From Coprococcus aceti (GTDB taxonomy: Bacteria > Bacillota > Clostridia > Lachnospirales > Lachnospiraceae): a stretch of DNA of 64,000 nt. Below are positions 8,006 to 15,892 of the stretch, in pieces; position 1 is the stretch's first letter, and each line of letters begins with the position of its first letter. The notes under the pieces were generated by a model. The model saw only the letters and a list, made by a program, of their open reading frames with translations. It was not told where the DNA came from and made no database searches. Both the position numbers and the translations under genes were made by a program. The stretch lies in contig NZ_JAOQJT010000005.1 in assembly GCF_025567285.1 (NCBI RefSeq), positions 1 to 64,000 on the forward strand, written 5' to 3'.

Positions 8006-9784
8006 ATGGGTATTGCAAACAGGAAAATACTTCATACGGACATTTTGATAATCGGTGGTGGTACGGCGGGTTGCTATGCAGCGCTGACCGTCAGAGAACA
8101 TTCTGATTATTCCATCATCATCGCCGAGAAGGCGAACATAAAGAGAAGTGGATGTCTGGCGGCGGGTGTGAACGCCATCAACGCATACATAGTGAAGGGC
8201 AGAAAGCCTGAGGACTATGTGGATTACTGCAGGACAGATGCTGACGGAATTGTCAGAGAAGATCTTCTGCTTTCAATGTCACAGGGGCTGAACCGTGTCA
8301 CAGACAAGATGGAGAAGCTGGGCCTTGTCATCTTAAAGGACGAGAACGGTGAGTATGTTGCGAGAGGCAACAGAAATATCAAGATAAATGGCGAGAACAT
8401 GAAGCCGCTGCTTGCAAAGGCAGTGGAGGAGCTTGACAACTGCCAGATACTGAACAGAGTCAACATCACGGATTATATAGTTGAAAACAATCAGATCCTC
8501 GGAGCATTTGGATTCTCCATAGAGGATAACACAGCATATGAGATCAGAGCGAAAAAAGTGCTCTGTGCTACGGGCGGTGCGGCCGGACTTTACAGACCGA
8601 ACAATCCGGGATTTTCAAGACATAAGATGTGGTACCCACCGTTCAACACCGGAGCGGGATACGCAATGGGAATAAATGCCGGAGCGGAGATGACCACATT
8701 TGAGATGAGATTTATAGCACTCAGATGTAAGGACACCATAGCCCCAACTGGAACTATAGCCCAGGGTGTCGGCGCCAAGCAGGTCAACTCACTCGGCGAG
8801 GTATACGAGAACAAATACGGACTCACCACATCTCAGAGAGTGTACGGAACGGTGAGAGAGAATATAGAGGGAAGAGGTCCGTGTTACCTGAGAACAGAGG
8901 GCATCACCTCTGAGCAGGATGACTCACTGAAGAGAGCATACCTCAACATGGCTCCGAGCCAGACTCTCAAATGGCTTGAGTCCGGCAAGAATCCGAGTGA
9001 GCAGAATGTGGAGATAGAGGGCACAGAGCCTTATATAGTCGGCGGCCACACGGCGAGCGGTTACTGGGTGGACAACGACAGAGAGTCTACAATACACGGA
9101 CTGTTCGCAGCCGGAGATGTGGCGGGCGGATGTCCACAGAAGTATGTGACCGGTGCGATGGTTGAGGGAGAGATAGCAGCCATTGCCATGGTAAAGCAGC
9201 TTGACGAGGGATACCTTGATCCTGAGCTTGACGAGGAGGCTGCATTTGACAGAAAGATAGAAGAGTATGACCATTTCCTTGACACAGACGAGAAGATGTT
9301 CACATACGAGGCGATAGAGGAGGCCATGCAGAAGGTCATGGACAACTACGCCGGAGGAATATCTACCCATTACCAGTTCAACGAGAAACAGCTTGAGCTG
9401 GCAAAGGAGAAGATAGAGCAGCTCCAGAAACTTGTATGGCACATAAGTGCCCACGACATGCACGAGCTCATGTTTGTGTATGAGGTGAAGGAGAGACTCA
9501 CAGTTGCACTCTCCGTAATCGCACACCTGAAGGACAGGAAGGAGACGAGATGGCACAGCTTTGCTGAGAATCTGGACTACCCGGAGAAGAGTAAAGACTG
9601 GGAGATATTTGTCAATTCAAAGATGGTGGACGGCGAGCTTAAGATGATACACAGAGACCTGGTTAATTTGTGCCAGGTTCCCGCAGGGAATATGGCATGC
9701 AGCGTCAGCCCCTCGCCGGAGGCGACTTCAAATGGGCTGATGTTCCAAGGAAAGGGGGATGTATATGAGCATAGTGATAAATAA
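8006..9784 (+). CDS. aprA: AprA-like adenylylsulfate reductase flavoprotein subunit
   Basis: FAD protein of the AprA/fumarate-reductase superfamily, 592 residues. The N-terminal Rossmann motif is IIGGGTAGCYAAL, and the FAD-linked GLFAAGDVAGG lies near residue 370. Its place between cysA and aprB/cysDN makes reduction of adenylylsulfate to sulfite and AMP the best-supported role, with electrons via the ferredoxin-like AprB. The ATG at 8006 follows GGAGAG; an upstream in-frame start inside cysA is rejected. The last ~37 codons are odd: nt 9670-9747 are a copy of a hairpin repeat also found at 28007 and 39642, so the tail from NLCQVPAG onward is partly repeat-derived. Assimilatory use is inferred because no qmo or dsr genes are present. 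Confidence 0.85.
   Translation: MGIANRKILHTDILIIGGGTAGCYAALTVREHSDYSIIIAEKANIKRSGCLAAGVNAINAYIVKGRKPEDYVDYCRTDADGIVREDLLLSMSQGLNRVTDKMEKLGLVILKDENGEYVARGNRNIKINGENMKPLLAKAVEELDNCQILNRVNITDYIVENNQILGAFGFSIEDNTAYEIRAKKVLCATGGAAGLYRPNNPGFSRHKMWYPPFNTGAGYAMGINAGAEMTTFEMRFIALRCKDTIAPTGTIAQGVGAKQVNSLGEVYENKYGLTTSQRVYGTVRENIEGRGPCYLRTEGITSEQDDSLKRAYLNMAPSQTLKWLESGKNPSEQNVEIEGTEPYIVGGHTASGYWVDNDRESTIHGLFAAGDVAGGCPQKYVTGAMVEGEIAAIAMVKQLDEGYLDPELDEEAAFDRKIEEYDHFLDTDEKMFTYEAIEEAMQKVMDNYAGGISTHYQFNEKQLELAKEKIEQLQKLVWHISAHDMHELMFVYEVKERLTVALSVIAHLKDRKETRWHSFAENLDYPEKSKDWEIFVNSKMVDGELKMIHRDLVNLCQVPAGNMACSVSPSPEATSNGLMFQGKGDVYEHSDK
9670..9747 (+). repeat. Hairpin repeat family R, copy R1, inside the 3' end of aprA
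   Basis: First stem GCCAGGTTCCC/GGGAATATGGC, then ATGCAGCGTCAGCCC, an inner GCC-GGA-GGC hairpin, and GGGCTGATGTTCCAA. Same order and conserved words as copies R2 (28007-28084) and R3 (39642-39722), but here it is translated in the aprA frame. Confidence 0.75.
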
Positions 9785-10079
9785 AGAGCTTTGCAAAAAC
9801 TGCGGCAAATGTGCAAATGTCTGCCCGGGTTCCCTCATAAAGAGAGATGAGGATGGACAGATATTCATGAAATACCCTAAGGATTGCTGGGGGTGCTCAT
9901 CCTGTATCAAGGAGTGTGCATTTGACGCCATCTCATTATATCTCGGAGCTGACATCGGCGGAATGGGAAGCCAGATGTCGGTGGAGAACAAAGGAGATCT
10001 ACTTCTGTGGAATATCCGCAAGATGGATGGCACCACAGACCAGATAGTGATAGACAAGAAGGAAGCTAATAAATATTAA
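9765..10079 (+). CDS. aprB: AprB-like 4Fe-4S electron-transfer subunit
   Basis: A 104-residue ferredoxin-like protein with two cluster motifs: C-K-N-C-G-K-C-A-N-V-C-P near residue 10 and C-W-G-C-S-S-C-I-K-E-C near residue 43. The second, with its CWGC, resembles the AprB cluster that faces the flavin of AprA. It is shorter than AprB of dissimilatory sulfate reducers. The ATG at 9765 is preferred to 9759 because it lies 7 bases after GGGG. It overlaps the aprA stop by 20 bp, implying translational coupling and a 1:1 complex. Confidence 0.88.
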   Translation: MSIVINKELCKNCGKCANVCPGSLIKRDEDGQIFMKYPKDCWGCSSCIKECAFDAISLYLGADIGGMGSQMSVENKGDLLLWNIRKMDGTTDQIVIDKKEANKY

Positions 10080-10102
10080 AAAGAAGAAAGGTTGGTATAG
10101 AT

Positions 10103-11002
10103 ATGGGTACATTATCACATCTTGACGAACTGGAGGCAGAGGCGATATACATCATCCGCGAAGTTGCTGCGGAGTGTGAGAAGCCGGTTATGCTTTATTC
10201 CATAGGAAAGGACAGCTCGGTAATGCTTCATCTGGCACTCAAGGCATTCTATCCTGAGAAGCCGCCATTTCCATTCTTGCATGTAAATACAACATGGAAG
10301 TTCAAGGAAATGATCGAGTTCAGAGATAAGACAGCGAAGAAATACGGACTTGACATGATCGAGTACATCAACGAGGAGGGTGTCAAGAAGGGCATCAACC
10401 CATTTGACCACGGCTCAGCATACACAGATATCATGAAGACACAGGCGCTCAAGCAGGCTCTTGACAAATACGGTTTCACAGCAGCATTTGGCGGCGGACG
10501 CAGAGATGAGGAGAAGTCCCGTGCGAAGGAGAGGATACTCTCATTCAGAAATGCACAGCATGCCTGGGATCCAAAGAACCAGAGACCGGAGATGTGGAAG
10601 CTGTTCAACACCAAGATCCAGAAGGGCGAGGAGGTCAGAGTATTCCCACTTTCCAACTGGACAGAGGCTGATATATGGGAGTACATAGAGCGTGAGAACA
10701 TAGAGATCCCATCGCTGTACTTTGCAAAGGAGAGACCTGTTGTATACCGTGACGGCAATATCATCATGGTCGATGATGACAGAATGAAACTCAGACCTGG
10801 TGAGAAGATAGAGATGAAGAGTGTTCGTTTCAGAACTCTCGGATGTTATCCACTGACAGGCGGCGTGGAGTCCACAGCGGACACACTCCCTGAGATCATC
10901 GAGGAGACGCTCAGTGCGGTATCCTCAGAGAGAACCACCAGAGTTATTGACAACGAGGCAGCAGGCAGCATGGAGCGTAGAAAGAGGGAGGGGTACTTCT
11001 AA
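10103..11002 (+). CDS. cysD: Sulfate adenylyltransferase subunit 2
   Basis: Catalytic subunit of ATP sulfurylase, which forms adenylylsulfate from ATP and sulfate in the cytoplasm. The PP-loop is YSIGKDSSVMLHLA (near residue 31), with FPFLHVNTTWKF and the GGGRRDEEKSRAKER segment characteristic of CysD. Length 299 is normal. It is followed after one base by cysN, its GTPase partner. Confidence 0.96.
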   Translation: MGTLSHLDELEAEAIYIIREVAAECEKPVMLYSIGKDSSVMLHLALKAFYPEKPPFPFLHVNTTWKFKEMIEFRDKTAKKYGLDMIEYINEEGVKKGINPFDHGSAYTDIMKTQALKQALDKYGFTAAFGGGRRDEEKSRAKERILSFRNAQHAWDPKNQRPEMWKLFNTKIQKGEEVRVFPLSNWTEADIWEYIERENIEIPSLYFAKERPVVYRDGNIIMVDDDRMKLRPGEKIEMKSVRFRTLGCYPLTGGVESTADTLPEIIEETLSAVSSERTTRVIDNEAAGSMERRKREGYF

Positions 11003-11003
11003 G

Positions 11004-12644
11004 ATGAGCGGATTACTTAAATTTATAACATGCGGAAGTGTAGATGACGGAAAGTCAACACTTATAGGACATATATTATACGATTCAAAGCTTTTATATG
11101 CAGATCAGGAGAAGGCTTTGGAGCTTGATTCCAAGGTAGGAAGCCGCGGCGGTGCCATCGACTATTCACTTCTTCTGGACGGACTGATGGCAGAGCGTGA
11201 ACAGGGTATCACCATCGATGTTGCATACAGATATTTTACAACAGACAAGAGAAGTTTCATCGTGGCGGATACACCGGGTCATGAGGAGTACACAAGAAAT
11301 ATGGCGGTTGGAGCATCATTTGCCGACCTGGCAGTCATCCTCATCGATGCAAAGCAGGGCGTGCTGGTGCAGACCAGAAGACACGCAAGGATCTGCGCGC
11401 TGATGGGAATCAGATACTTTGTATTTGCAGTAAATAAGATGGATCTTGTCGGATACGATGAGAAGCGTTTCAACGAGATAGTTGAGCAGATAAATGAGCT
11501 GTCATCAGAGCTCAGTCTGCCAAATATCACTATCATCCCTGTGTCAGCGACAGAGGGTGACAATGTGACAAAGAAGTCGGAGAACATACCTTGGTATGAG
11601 GGTCCAGCACTCCTTACATACCTTGAGGATATAGATATCGCAGAGGATAACACAGAGGCAGGATTCTATATGCCTGTTCAGAGAGTGTGCCGTCCTGACC
11701 ACACATTCAGAGGTTTCCAGGGTCAGATCGAGGATGGTGAGATCCACGTCGGAGACGAGATCAACACACTCCCAAGCAACGAGACCGCAAAGGTCAAGAG
11801 CATCCATGTGGGATTTGACACAGTGGACTCAGCACAGAAGGGACAGCCTGTAACAATACAGCTTGACCGTGAGGTTGATGTGTCAAGAGGATGTGTGCTC
11901 ACAGTTGATTCAGGCGCAAAGGTTGCATCTTCGATCACCGCAACACTTCTCTGGATGGATGACGATGAGCTGTACAATGGCAAGAACTTCTTCGTGAAGC
12001 TCGGAACAAAAATGATCCCTGGTACAGTTACACATATCGATTACACCATAGATGTAAATACAGGCGAGCAGAAATCAGCGGACACCCTTTCCAAGAATGG
12101 TATCGCAGTATGCAGGATCGCATTTGCCGACAGGATCGTGGTTGACGAGTTCAAGAAGCATAAGACTCTCGGAGAACTCATACTCATTGATCGTGTAACA
12201 GACATGACAAGTGCCTGCGGTGTTGTCGAGGAGGTTCACACTGAGGAGACCGGACTTTACGAGGGACGCATAGACAGAAATGTGCGTGCAGCGATCAAGG
12301 GACAGAAGGCTGTCATAGTTCCATTTGCAGCAGGCAATGTCACAAGAGATTTCGTTGAGTCGGTAGAGAAGAAGCTCAGCATCGACGGACGTCATACATA
12401 CCTGTACGTTCCAGATATCCGCGAGGATGTAAATGCTGTATTAAAGCATCTTCATCATGCCGGAATCATCGTACTTCTCTTCGCAAGCGAGCAGCAGATC
12501 GCAGGAATCAAGGTAGAAGGCGCCGAGATCTACAGTGGCGACTGGAATGCTGACGGCGAGCTTGACGCAGACGAGATAGCAGATGAGATCCGCAAGGAGT
12601 CTGTATACGACGCGGCCCAGGTTCACGATGGAAACTACATCTAA
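11004..12644 (+). CDS. cysN: Sulfate adenylyltransferase subunit 1 (GTPase) with degenerate CysC-like tail
   Basis: GTPase that drives CysD. G1 is GSVDDGKST near residue 11, G3 is DTPGHEEYTRN, and G4 is NKMD. Beta-barrel domains follow. The 546-residue length exceeds plain CysN (about 475). The final ~120 residues (KGQKAVIVPF, KKLSIDGRHTYLYVPDIRED, AGIIVLLFAS) align in order with APS kinase CysC, but the P-loop position reads FAAGNVTRD with no GxxxxGKS. The kinase activity is therefore probably lost, which fits a pathway that reduces APS directly. The ATG at 11004 follows GGGAGGGG; starts further upstream lie inside cysD. A strong terminator follows. Confidence 0.93.
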   Translation: MSGLLKFITCGSVDDGKSTLIGHILYDSKLLYADQEKALELDSKVGSRGGAIDYSLLLDGLMAEREQGITIDVAYRYFTTDKRSFIVADTPGHEEYTRNMAVGASFADLAVILIDAKQGVLVQTRRHARICALMGIRYFVFAVNKMDLVGYDEKRFNEIVEQINELSSELSLPNITIIPVSATEGDNVTKKSENIPWYEGPALLTYLEDIDIAEDNTEAGFYMPVQRVCRPDHTFRGFQGQIEDGEIHVGDEINTLPSNETAKVKSIHVGFDTVDSAQKGQPVTIQLDREVDVSRGCVLTVDSGAKVASSITATLLWMDDDELYNGKNFFVKLGTKMIPGTVTHIDYTIDVNTGEQKSADTLSKNGIAVCRIAFADRIVVDEFKKHKTLGELILIDRVTDMTSACGVVEEVHTEETGLYEGRIDRNVRAAIKGQKAVIVPFAAGNVTRDFVESVEKKLSIDGRHTYLYVPDIREDVNAVLKHLHHAGIIVLLFASEQQIAGIKVEGAEIYSGDWNADGELDADEIADEIRKESVYDAAQVHDGNYI

Positions 12645-12671
12645 AAAAGATCACGTAGTAATATAATAATA

Positions 12672-12715
12672 AAGCGAAGGACGGAGGTGTTTTATGCCTT
12701 CGTCCTTCGCTTTTG
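12672..12715 (+). terminator. Strong bidirectional-looking terminator after cysN
   Basis: AAGCGAAGGACG (12672-12683) pairs perfectly with CGTCCTTCGCTT (12701-12712), then TTT. Because the stem is flanked by A and T runs, it could also serve the convergent gene ending at 12741. Confidence 0.9.
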
Positions 12716-12740
12716 TATAGAAAGTAGTAATATGAAATAT

Positions 12741-13679
12741 TTATTTGTCAGAACCTTTAAGTCTGGCTATTTCTGCCCTTAATTCGGCAAGCTCGTTGTC
12801 CTTGTCGGCGAGCTTCTTGTCTTTGTCGGCAATCTCCTTATCCATCTCAGCCATACGTTTTTCCATCCTGGCTTTCTCTTCCTGAAAAACATCCACAAAT
12901 GTAATAATCGACTGTTCCACCATATCCGTAACCTCCTCGGTCTCTTCAAACTGGGAATATAGGCGAGTATAAAGCATCTGAGTAAATCTGTATAGTTGTG
13001 CTCCATCCTCAGCTGTTATATTCCCAAGCTCCACGTTCTTGTCTATGCTACCCATTATATCTGTTTTGATGAGGCTTTTCAATGAGGCTATATTCTCTGG
13101 TGTACGTGCTTTCTTATTCCTCAGCTTTTCGCGGAGTTTCAGAATGTAGAATGGAATCAGGATGATCATTTTCCTGTCGTTTATTTCCTTTACGGAGCAG
13201 GACGTGAGTTTTGTAACAGGGACGTTATAGGTTATGTTCTGGGTATGCCCGAATCCCACCTGCAACGAATATGTATCAGGTACTGATTTTGGTACATTGC
13301 TCAGATATATCACACAGGGTTCAGGAAAATGAATTCGATATACCTGACAGCCCTCTTCGTCCTGCAGTATCTCCTTAGTCTGATCTGCATATCCCGCTCC
13401 ATATGAAAATACACGGAATACAATAGAATCATCCTTTTTCATCTGCGCTTCCATATGATATGCATCGGAATTGTTGATTACGAGTATGGTGTCGGCCAGA
13501 GTTGTGGTCATAGAATTCTGATTATCGTGAACATTTTCAGTCCAGTGATAAGATACTGTTGAGTTTTCCGGATCGTAAAACATGTTGAACAGGCCGTTAA
13601 TCATGTTGATCACAGCTTTCGAGGACAGCGTGAGAATCTTCTTGAAGATGCTGTCATAAAGTTTTCTTGTTGTTGGCAA
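12741..13679 (-). CDS. Rpn-type PD-(D/E)XK nuclease / putative transposase family protein
   Basis: A 312-residue protein of the Rpn/YhgA-like group found scattered in Lachnospiraceae. The N-terminal half holds the nuclease core: DSIFKKIL near residue 9, LADTILVI and YHMEAQMKKD (the D...E-x-Q catalytic pattern), and VFRVFSYGAGYADQ. The last ~50 residues are a lysine- and glutamate-rich heptad repeat (ADKDKKLADKDNELAELR), a predicted coiled coil. The start is TTG at 13679, supported by AAGGAGG eight bases upstream on the minus strand. It is the only minus-strand gene between 2 and 30 kb, suggesting separate arrival. Role in recombination or defence is inferred from family only. Confidence 0.75.
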   Translation of the reverse strand: MPTTRKLYDSIFKKILTLSSKAVINMINGLFNMFYDPENSTVSYHWTENVHDNQNSMTTTLADTILVINNSDAYHMEAQMKKDDSIVFRVFSYGAGYADQTKEILQDEEGCQVYRIHFPEPCVIYLSNVPKSVPDTYSLQVGFGHTQNITYNVPVTKLTSCSVKEINDRKMIILIPFYILKLREKLRNKKARTPENIASLKSLIKTDIMGSIDKNVELGNITAEDGAQLYRFTQMLYTRLYSQFEETEEVTDMVEQSIITFVDVFQEEKARMEKRMAEMDKEIADKDKKLADKDNELAELRAEIARLKGSDK

Positions 13680-13923
13680 GAGTGTTCCTCCTTAGTATTT
13701 TATCCGGCCGGTAGGCACACTTTAGACCATTCAAATCGCTGTGTCAATAGGTTTTGGCAAATGCGTTTATAAAGCGCAGAGTGACGCTGTGAGTGGAAAA
13801 ATAAGGGGGAAATGGGAGGTGATTTTACTATTTGTATAGTAGACGAGGGAATATGTTTTGCTCTTGTTTTGTTTGCTTCACATCCTCCATTGTGCCCCAA
13901 CATACTCTGTGTTAAAATTGTTC
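13680..13923 (+). other. Gene-poor region upstream of the Rpn gene
   Basis: It carries the minus-strand ribosome site for the Rpn gene and otherwise no recognisable gene or clear promoter. It leads into a GGDEF remnant at 13924. Confidence 0.4.
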
Positions 13924-14034
13924 ATGGGACTAGGCACCAATGGTACGAGGTGCTGCGACTGGGAGACCGCCATGAAGCGGGCTGATGAATATATGTACAG
14001 GCAGAAGAGCGAACATAAGCATTGCTGTGTGTGA
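13924..14034 (+). pseudogene. Remnant of a GGDEF-domain C-terminus
   Basis: This 36-codon reading frame encodes C-D-W-E-T-A-M-K-R-A-D-E-Y-M-Y-R-Q-K-S, which is the usual end of diguanylate cyclase domains (A-x-x-R-A-D-x-x-M-Y-x-x-K). No ribosome site and no GGDEF core are present upstream. It is most simply a decayed gene end left by deletion, perhaps when the Rpn gene arrived next door. Confidence 0.55.
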
Positions 14035-14074
14035 TTTATCAGAACATATATGCTACTAGTTGGTGAGGAAAGAA

Positions 14075-15448
14075 ATGAGTTCTACATTAAAACAAAATAA
14101 ATATGAAATTGATATGTGCAACGGGACGATCATGGATAAGCTGATCTCATTTTCGCTCCCGCTTATGCTCTCGGGTATTCTGCAGCTGATGTTCAATGCG
14201 GTGGATATCATTGTTGTAGGGAAGTTCAGTGGTAACGAGTCGCTGGCGGCGGTCGGTTCAACCACAGCACTTATCAATGTATTCACAAATTTGTTCATAG
14301 GGATATCCCTTGGGGCAAATGTGCTTGCGGCAAGGCTTTATGCCGCAGGAAAAGATAAAGAAATGTCAGAGACAGTACATACCGCGATCGCGCTGGCGCT
14401 GGTCAGCGGTATTATTATGGCCTTTGTCGGGTGGATTTGCGCAAAACCGGCGCTTGAGCTTATGGATACTCCGGGGGATGTCATCGGACTTTCTTCTTTA
14501 TATATGAGGATATATTTCCTGGGAATGCCATTTTTCATGCTGTACAATTACGGCGCTGCCATACTCAGGGCGGTGGGAGATACCAAAAGACCACTCCTTT
14601 TTCTGGTTATATCCGGAATTGCAAATACAGGCCTTAACCTGTGTTTTGTGATCATTTTCAAGCTTGGAGTTGCGGGGGTCGCAATCGGAACAGTCATCTC
14701 ACAGCTGATATCCTGCGTGCTCGTCCTCCGCTGCCTGTGCAGGTCAGAAACGAGCTATCAGCTTAGATTTTCAAAGCTTACCATCAAGGGTGCATATGTA
14801 AAGCAGATCTTTTCGGTCGGAGTTCCGGCTGGAATCCAGAGCACGGTCATCAACTTCTCAAATGTACTGCTGCAGTCGTCAGTCAACTCGTTTGGCTCGG
14901 TTGCCATGGCGGGCTACACGTCGGCAAATAATATATTTGGCTTTCTGTATGTGACGGTGAATGCTGTAACGCAGGCGTGCATGAGTTTTACGAGCCAGAA
15001 CTACGGTGTCGGCAAATGGAAACGTATGGAGAGAGTTCTGATCGACTGTCTGATATTGTCATTTGCGGCAATGATGGTTCTGGGCAATGGAGCGTATTTC
15101 TTTGGACCGCAGCTGCTGCATATATATACGAGCAGCGACGCGGTTATAAAGTGCGGAATGGAGATTCTGCTGTATACGACAGTCACATATTTCCTGTGCG
15201 GATTTATGGACTTGTTCCCGGGGGCGCTTCGTGGGATGGGACATTCCGGAGTTCCGATGCTCCTCTCGATCATAGGAACGGTGGGAACCCGAATCGTGTG
15301 GATATACTGGATTTTCCCGAGACACAGATCCCTGGCGGTTCTGTTCATCTCATATCCGGCGTCCTGGATCATAACCCTTGCTATGCAGATAGTATGTTAT
15401 TTCTATGTGAGGAAGATGCTGTATAAGAAAATTGCAAATAAGAAATGA
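14075..15448 (+). CDS. MATE-family efflux transporter
   Basis: Membrane antiporter of the multidrug and toxin extrusion family, 457 residues with about 12 hydrophobic segments in two similar halves. Typical features are the N-terminal ISFSLPLMLSGILQLMFNAVDIIVVGKFSG and the mid-protein GVPAGIQSTVINFSNVLLQS. The ATG at 14075 follows GTGAGGAAAG; the in-frame TTG at 14060 is less likely. The substrate cannot be read from sequence. It stands between the GGDEF remnant and the tandem-repeat region; no regulator adjoins it. Confidence 0.9.
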   Translation: MSSTLKQNKYEIDMCNGTIMDKLISFSLPLMLSGILQLMFNAVDIIVVGKFSGNESLAAVGSTTALINVFTNLFIGISLGANVLAARLYAAGKDKEMSETVHTAIALALVSGIIMAFVGWICAKPALELMDTPGDVIGLSSLYMRIYFLGMPFFMLYNYGAAILRAVGDTKRPLLFLVISGIANTGLNLCFVIIFKLGVAGVAIGTVISQLISCVLVLRCLCRSETSYQLRFSKLTIKGAYVKQIFSVGVPAGIQSTVINFSNVLLQSSVNSFGSVAMAGYTSANNIFGFLYVTVNAVTQACMSFTSQNYGVGKWKRMERVLIDCLILSFAAMMVLGNGAYFFGPQLLHIYTSSDAVIKCGMEILLYTTVTYFLCGFMDLFPGALRGMGHSGVPMLLSIIGTVGTRIVWIYWIFPRHRSLAVLFISYPASWIITLAMQIVCYFYVRKMLYKKIANKK

Positions 15449-15478
15449 GTGAAAACGTATGGGGAAGCTGCCAGAGAA

Positions 15479-15715
15479 ATGGCATGTGCCGTGTATACCG
15501 TACGGAATTATAAAATAAGCAATGCGCCCCTCGCCGCTAACGCGGCCTTGAGGATGGCATGCGCCGTGGAAGACGGACGGAATTATAAAATAAGCAATGC
15601 TCCCCTCGCTGCTAACGCAGCCCCGAGGATGGCATGCGCCGTGGAAGACGGACGGAATTATAAAATAAGCCATGCTCCCCTCGCCGCTAACGCGGCTCGT
15701 GGAATGGCATGCGCC
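15479..15715 (+). repeat. 75-bp tandem repeat, three full units plus a partial fourth
   Basis: Units start at 15479, 15554 and 15629, with a partial unit from 15704, each opening ATGGCATGYGCC. Every unit contains GGAATTATAAAATAAGC and two hairpins: CCGT/ACGG, and CTCGCCGC-taac-GCGGC. In unit 2 the second stem changes to GCTGC/GCAGC, a compensatory pair. As 75 is a multiple of 3, an open frame runs through it, but no ribosome site supports translation. Confidence 0.85.
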
Positions 15716-15727
15716 ATATACAAGACA

Positions 15728-15776
15728 AAAAAATATCTCCTGATCGTGAGCAAGCTCCCGTCAGGAGATATTTTTT
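15728..15776 (+). terminator. Bidirectional terminator before the metY promoter
   Basis: AAAAAATATCTCCTGA (15728-15743) pairs perfectly with TCAGGAGATATTTTTT (15761-15776), and the loop holds a further GAGC/GCTC pairing. It isolates the metY promoter from the MATE gene. Confidence 0.9.
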
Positions 15777-15784
15777 CACCTTGT

Positions 15785-15806
15785 GCATGGCTTATTTTAT
15801 AATTCC
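15785..15806 (-). repeat. Inverted copy of the tandem-repeat core, abutting the metY operator
   Basis: These 22 bases (GCATGGCTTATT...ATAATTCC) are the exact reverse complement of 15654-15675 in repeat unit 3. The arm ends in the first two bases of the operator at 15805. Confidence 0.85.
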
Positions 15807-15821
15807 TATTGACATAGTAGG
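15805..15821 (+). promoter_or_regulatory. Candidate Rrf2/CymR-type operator 1 at metY
   Basis: CCTATTGACATAGTAGG, identical to 1881-1897, and covering the -35 box. Confidence 0.6.
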
Positions 15822-15837
15822 GTATAAGAGCTATAAT
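15809..15837 (+). promoter_or_regulatory. Consensus sigma-A promoter of the metY-hcy operon
   Basis: TTGACA (15809-15814), 17-bp spacer, TATAAT (15832-15837): a perfect consensus, expected to be strong unless repressed. Operator-like sites flank it on both sides. Confidence 0.9.
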
Positions 15838-15854
15838 CCTATCATGTTCGTAGG
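15838..15854 (+). promoter_or_regulatory. Candidate Rrf2/CymR-type operator 2 at metY
   Basis: CCTATCATGTTCGTAGG has the same CCTAT-N7-GTAGG form and starts directly after the -10 box. Its centre lies 33 bp from that of operator 1, about three helical turns. A weaker relative (CCAACATGTTGATAG) sits in the same place after the promoter at 1885. Confidence 0.5.
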
Positions 15855-15892
15855 AATTATAGGATTTATTATTTAGTGAGGCATAGAAGATC

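Noticed and set aside
13900..14060. Possible riboswitch before the MATE gene
   Set aside because: The conserved-looking text is explained better as a GGDEF C-terminus in one open frame; no guanidine or Mn riboswitch signature was found.
15449..15802. 117-codon open frame through the 75-bp tandem repeat (MACAVEDGRNYKISNAPLA repeats)
   Set aside because: The periodic frame follows from a unit length divisible by three. There is no ribosome site, and compensatory changes favour RNA/DNA structure over coding.
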